Shown here: positions 13,824-15,835 of the stretch, in pieces
Layout of the letters: each line of letters begins with the position of its first letter
Position numbering within the stretch: the stretch's first letter is position 1
Origin: Peptococcaceae bacterium UBA2264
Lineage (GTDB): Bacteria; Bacillota; Desulfitobacteriia; Desulfitobacteriales; Desulfitobacteriaceae
DNA: 15,835 nt
Direction: 5' to 3'
Assembly: GCA_002347475.1 (NCBI GenBank)
Contig: DDXI01000066.1
Location: 1-15,835 of the forward strand
The notes under the pieces: model-generated
What the model was told of the DNA's origin: nothing
Database searches by the model: none
What the model saw: the letters and a program-made list of their open reading frames with translations, nothing else
Position numbers and translations under genes: made by a program

Positions 13824-13956
13824 AAGCTGATAGTTTTTTTCTCCCTTTTAAGCGACGGCGCTTTAAAATATTTTGCCCGGTAGGTGTACTCATCCGACTC
13901 AAAAATCCATGAACACGTTTATGACGCCGATTTTTCGGTTGATATGTCCTTTTCAT
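13822..13956 (-). CDS. rpmH: 50S ribosomal protein L34
   Basis: A 44-residue, highly basic large-subunit protein. The translation begins MKRTYQPKNRRHKRVHGFLS, continues RMSTPTGQNILKRRRLKGRK and ends KLSA, a clear L34 (MKRTYQP and HGFxxRM...RRRxKGR landmarks). The ATG at 13956 follows AGGAGGTG. A perfect sigma-A promoter lies about 50 bp upstream. It heads the leftward operon rpmH-rnpA-yidD-yidC-jag, with a terminator overlapping its stop. It is the origin-proximal gene opposite dnaA, the standard arrangement. Confidence 0.98.
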   Translation of the reverse strand: MKRTYQPKNRRHKRVHGFLSRMSTPTGQNILKRRRLKGRKKLSA

Positions 13957-14002
13957 AAATAACGACACCTCCTTTTAACAAACAAACAAGACATCCTCAA
14001 AG

Positions 14003-14032
14003 ATTATACTCTAATTTTAAAAATTCTGTCAA
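14003..14032 (-). promoter_or_regulatory. sigma-A promoter of rpmH operon
   Basis: On the - strand TTGACA (14032-14027), an 18-bp spacer and TATAAT (14008-14003) match both consensus hexamers exactly. Transcription would start near 13996, giving a leader of about 40 nt before rpmH. An 8-bp inverted repeat (ATCCTCAA at 13993-14000, TTGAGGAT at 14052-14059) brackets it. Confidence 0.9.
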
Positions 14033-14052
14033 GTTCAACCCTGTTAACTTCT

Positions 14053-14246
14053 TGAGGATAAATCATCGTCTGCCAACAAATTTAGTACATAATTTCTCAA
14101 ACTGTCTAAATCCTCTTGTTGATAACCTTCCCAAAAATTGATATGATATCTTTGCATTAGTCATTCTCTTCCCAGCAATTCGTTTTGATTATTCACACCA
14201 TTGATTTTTCTGAGTTATTCACAAATGTGTATAAGTTTGTGTATAA
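14053..14246. other. oriC: oriC upstream segment: DnaA box cluster between rpmH and dnaA
   Basis: The rpmH-dnaA spacer holds no gene but has four boxes matching TTATNCACA: 14189-14197 and 14215-14223 (both TTATTCACA, + strand), and 14226-14234 and 14238-14246 (both TGTGTATAA, i.e. TTATACACA on the - strand). Two near-matches lie at 14137-14145 (TGTTGATAA) and 14053-14061 (TGAGGATAA). The last three good boxes are packed within 32 bp and overlap the predicted dnaA promoter. The position matches the incAB-type half of bipartite Firmicutes origins. Confidence 0.88.
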
Positions 14247-14247
14247 C
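14219..14247 (+). promoter_or_regulatory. candidate dnaA promoter embedded in DnaA boxes
   Basis: TTCACA (14219-14224), a 17-bp spacer and TATAAC (14242-14247) give one mismatch in each hexamer at ideal spacing, predicting a start near 14254 and a leader of about 40 nt. The -35 overlaps one DnaA box, the -10 another, and a third fills the spacer, which would allow DnaA to repress its own gene. Confidence 0.6.
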
Positions 14248-14296
14248 TTTTTATTTCTTCATTATCTAATCGTACATATCTAAGGAGGGCTTGATT

Positions 14297-15649
14297 TTGT
14301 TGCCACAAACTACAGCTCTGGATTTACTTTGGAAAGACATTCTTTCCAAATTAGAAAGCCAGGTTTCGAAACAAAGTTATGAGACCTGGCTGAGTTCTAC
14401 TAAACTCCTGCAAATCAATGGTGATATTTTTTTGATAGGTGTTCATAATGAATTTGCGAAAAACTGGTTGGAAAGCCGTTATTCTCCCTTGATTCGCTCG
14501 GTTGTTAAATCTGTAACAGGTCTGACTAAAGACCTTAAATTTATAATTTCGCAGGAAAGCCCCTCGCCGCAAGAACTGGACCAGACCTATACCACTGCTT
14601 CTGCGCCAGGCAAACCTGTCGCCGTACCAAATTATCTTAATCAAAAATATACTTTTGATACCTTCGTTATTGGCAACAGTAATCGCTTTGCTCACGCTGC
14701 CTGTTTGGCTGTAGCGGAATCCCCGGCAAAATCCTATAATCCTCTCTTTATTTACGGAGGCGTAGGTTTAGGCAAAACCCATCTGATGCATGCCATTGGT
14801 AATGCTATCGTCCAGCAGTCACCACAAACCCGTGTTCTCTATGTTTCCAGCGAAAAATTTACTAATGAACTGATCGATTCCATTCGGGACGAAAATTCCA
14901 TTGGTTTTCGCAATAATTACCGTAATGTTGATGTTTTATTGATTGACGATATCCAGTTTTTGGCCGGTAAGGAACGAACTCAGGAAGAATTTTTTCATAC
15001 TTTCAATGATCTGCACGAATCCAACAAACAAATCATAATTTCCTCCGACAGACCACCCAAAGATATTCCCACTCTGGAAGATCGCCTACGCTCCCGTTTC
15101 GAATGGGGCTTGATTACCGATATTCAACCGCCCGATCTGGAAACCAGGATAGCAATCCTGAGCAAAAAGGCCCAAGTGGAAAACTTGCCTGTCACAAATG
15201 AGGTCCTGACCTTCATCGCCGATAACATTAATTCTAATATCAGGGAACTTGAAGGCGCCTTAATCAGGGTAATGGCTTACGCCTCCCTTAATTCCAGTCC
15301 GATTACTTCGGAAATTGCCCTGGCAGCTCTAAAAGATATTTTGCCTTTGAATTCTCCCAAGCGGATCACCATAGATATCATTCAAAAAGTCGTTTCCGAA
15401 TACTACAATCTTCCCTTGAGCGATTTTAAGGCTAAAAAAAGAACCCAGGCTGTAGCTTTTCCCCGGCAAATAGCCATGTATCTCAGCCGTATCCTGACCG
15501 ATCTCTCCCTGCCCAAAATTGGTGAAGAATTTGGCGGCCGCGACCATACCACCGTAATTCATGCCCACGACAAAATATCCAACGATTTAAAAAATGATCC
15601 TCTTCTGGAACAAAAAATAAATGACCTTATTCAGCATATCAGATCCTAA
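14297..15649 (+). CDS. dnaA: Chromosomal replication initiator DnaA
   Basis: AAA+ initiator that binds DnaA boxes and opens oriC. Domain I (about 1-80: ALDLLWKDILSKLESQVSKQ, YETWLSS, EFAKNWLESRY), a short linker domain II (about 85-110), AAA+ domain III with Walker A GGVGLGKTH near residue 155 and Walker B VLLIDDIQFL, and DNA-binding domain IV with FPRQIAMYLSRILTDLSLP then IGEEFGGRDHTTVIHAHDKI. About 450 residues is normal. I start it at TTG 14297, 8 nt after AGGAGG; the longer reading from TTG 14291 leaves only 2 nt of spacing. TTG 14300 is also possible. DnaA boxes lie on both sides of the gene. Confidence 0.97.
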   Translation: MLPQTTALDLLWKDILSKLESQVSKQSYETWLSSTKLLQINGDIFLIGVHNEFAKNWLESRYSPLIRSVVKSVTGLTKDLKFIISQESPSPQELDQTYTTASAPGKPVAVPNYLNQKYTFDTFVIGNSNRFAHAACLAVAESPAKSYNPLFIYGGVGLGKTHLMHAIGNAIVQQSPQTRVLYVSSEKFTNELIDSIRDENSIGFRNNYRNVDVLLIDDIQFLAGKERTQEEFFHTFNDLHESNKQIIISSDRPPKDIPTLEDRLRSRFEWGLITDIQPPDLETRIAILSKKAQVENLPVTNEVLTFIADNINSNIRELEGALIRVMAYASLNSSPITSEIALAALKDILPLNSPKRITIDIIQKVVSEYYNLPLSDFKAKKRTQAVAFPRQIAMYLSRILTDLSLPKIGEEFGGRDHTTVIHAHDKISNDLKNDPLLEQKINDLIQHIRS

Positions 15650-15660
15650 TAAATTCATTT

Positions 15661-15680
15661 GGCAGCTGATGGCAGCTGAC
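15661..15680. repeat. tandem 10-bp repeat after dnaA
   Basis: GGCAGCTGAT is followed directly by GGCAGCTGAC, two copies identical at 9 of 10 bases, 11 bp past the dnaA stop. Each contains the palindrome CAGCTG. No T-run follows, so it is not a terminator. Confidence 0.6.
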
Positions 15681-15721
15681 TTTGTCTGCATTATCAGAAT
15701 ATGTGAATTGTTATACCCCCT

Positions 15722-15835
15722 TTATCCCCATCTTATGCTGCTGATTTTTCCGGAGATGGCAAGGCTTTCAGCTCCATATCCACAAGTAGACAGGCGATAT
15801 TATTACTACGACTATTATTATTTATTATTATTGTT
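15722..15835 (+). other. oriC: oriC downstream segment: DnaA boxes and DnaA-trio-like unwinding element
   Basis: The dnaA-downstream spacer (15650 to the edge) contains near-consensus boxes TTATCCCCA (15722-15730) and ATATCCACA (15776-15784), each one mismatch from TTATCCACA. After the second comes a GC-richer linker (GTAGACAGGCG), then triplets in one register from 15800: TTA TTA CTA CGA CTA TTA TTA, followed after a one-base slip by more TTA units to the edge. This box, linker and [C/T]TA-repeat order is that described for the basal unwinding system of Bacillus-type origins. The element and dnaN probably continue outside the window. Confidence 0.78.

Noticed and set aside
1..15835. CRISPR array, tRNA, rRNA, transposase or phage genes
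   Set aside because: I looked on both strands and saw no spaced repeats, no cloverleaf-like or rRNA sequence, and no mobile-element proteins.

Overview
The window is the replication-origin neighbourhood of a low-GC Gram-positive bacterium. It is most likely a member of the Clostridia, perhaps Peptococcaceae-like. This is inferred from the gene order rpmH-rnpA-yidD-yidC-jag-mnmE-mnmG-rsmG-parA-parB diverging from dnaA, from the Firmicutes-type families that follow parB (DUF554, DUF4446, CvpA, MscS, DUF951, YchF), and from AGGAGG ribosome-binding sites throughout. I cannot name the genus from sequence alone.

Layout. dnaA (14297-15649) is the only gene on the + strand. The rpmH-dnaA spacer (13957-14296) carries an upstream origin segment: four good DnaA boxes, a perfect sigma-A promoter firing left into rpmH, and a likely DnaA-autoregulated promoter firing right into dnaA. 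Downstream of dnaA, up to the window edge, a DnaA box, a GC-rich linker and a run of [C/T]TA triplets look like the DnaA-trio unwinding element. Everything else is on the - strand, transcribed away from the origin. First come ribosomal protein L34 and RNase P protein with an internal terminator between them, then the membrane-insertion pair YidD/YidC and the RNA-binding protein Jag. Next are the tRNA wobble-modification pair MnmE/MnmG and the 16S methyltransferase RsmG. The chromosome-partition pair ParA/ParB follows, then a 750-bp gene-free spacer with two parS-type palindromes, and finally the accessory block DUF554, DUF4446, CvpA, MscS, DUF951 and YchF (cut by the window edge).

How it works together. 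The window combines initiation (DnaA and its boxes), segregation (ParA, ParB, parS), ribosome/RNA maturation (L34, RnpA, RsmG, MnmE, MnmG, Jag) and membrane-protein insertion (YidC, YidD).

The protein-coding content is a conserved housekeeping set, and I see no cryptic new defence or metabolic system. The unusual material lies between genes: an extended parS pair around a purine-skewed spacer; a decayed fragment resembling SelB between the DUF4446 and cvpA genes; helically phased DnaA-box-like motifs and a 10-bp tandem repeat in front of mnmE; the dnaA-downstream trio element; and a terminator embedded in the rpmH stop codon.
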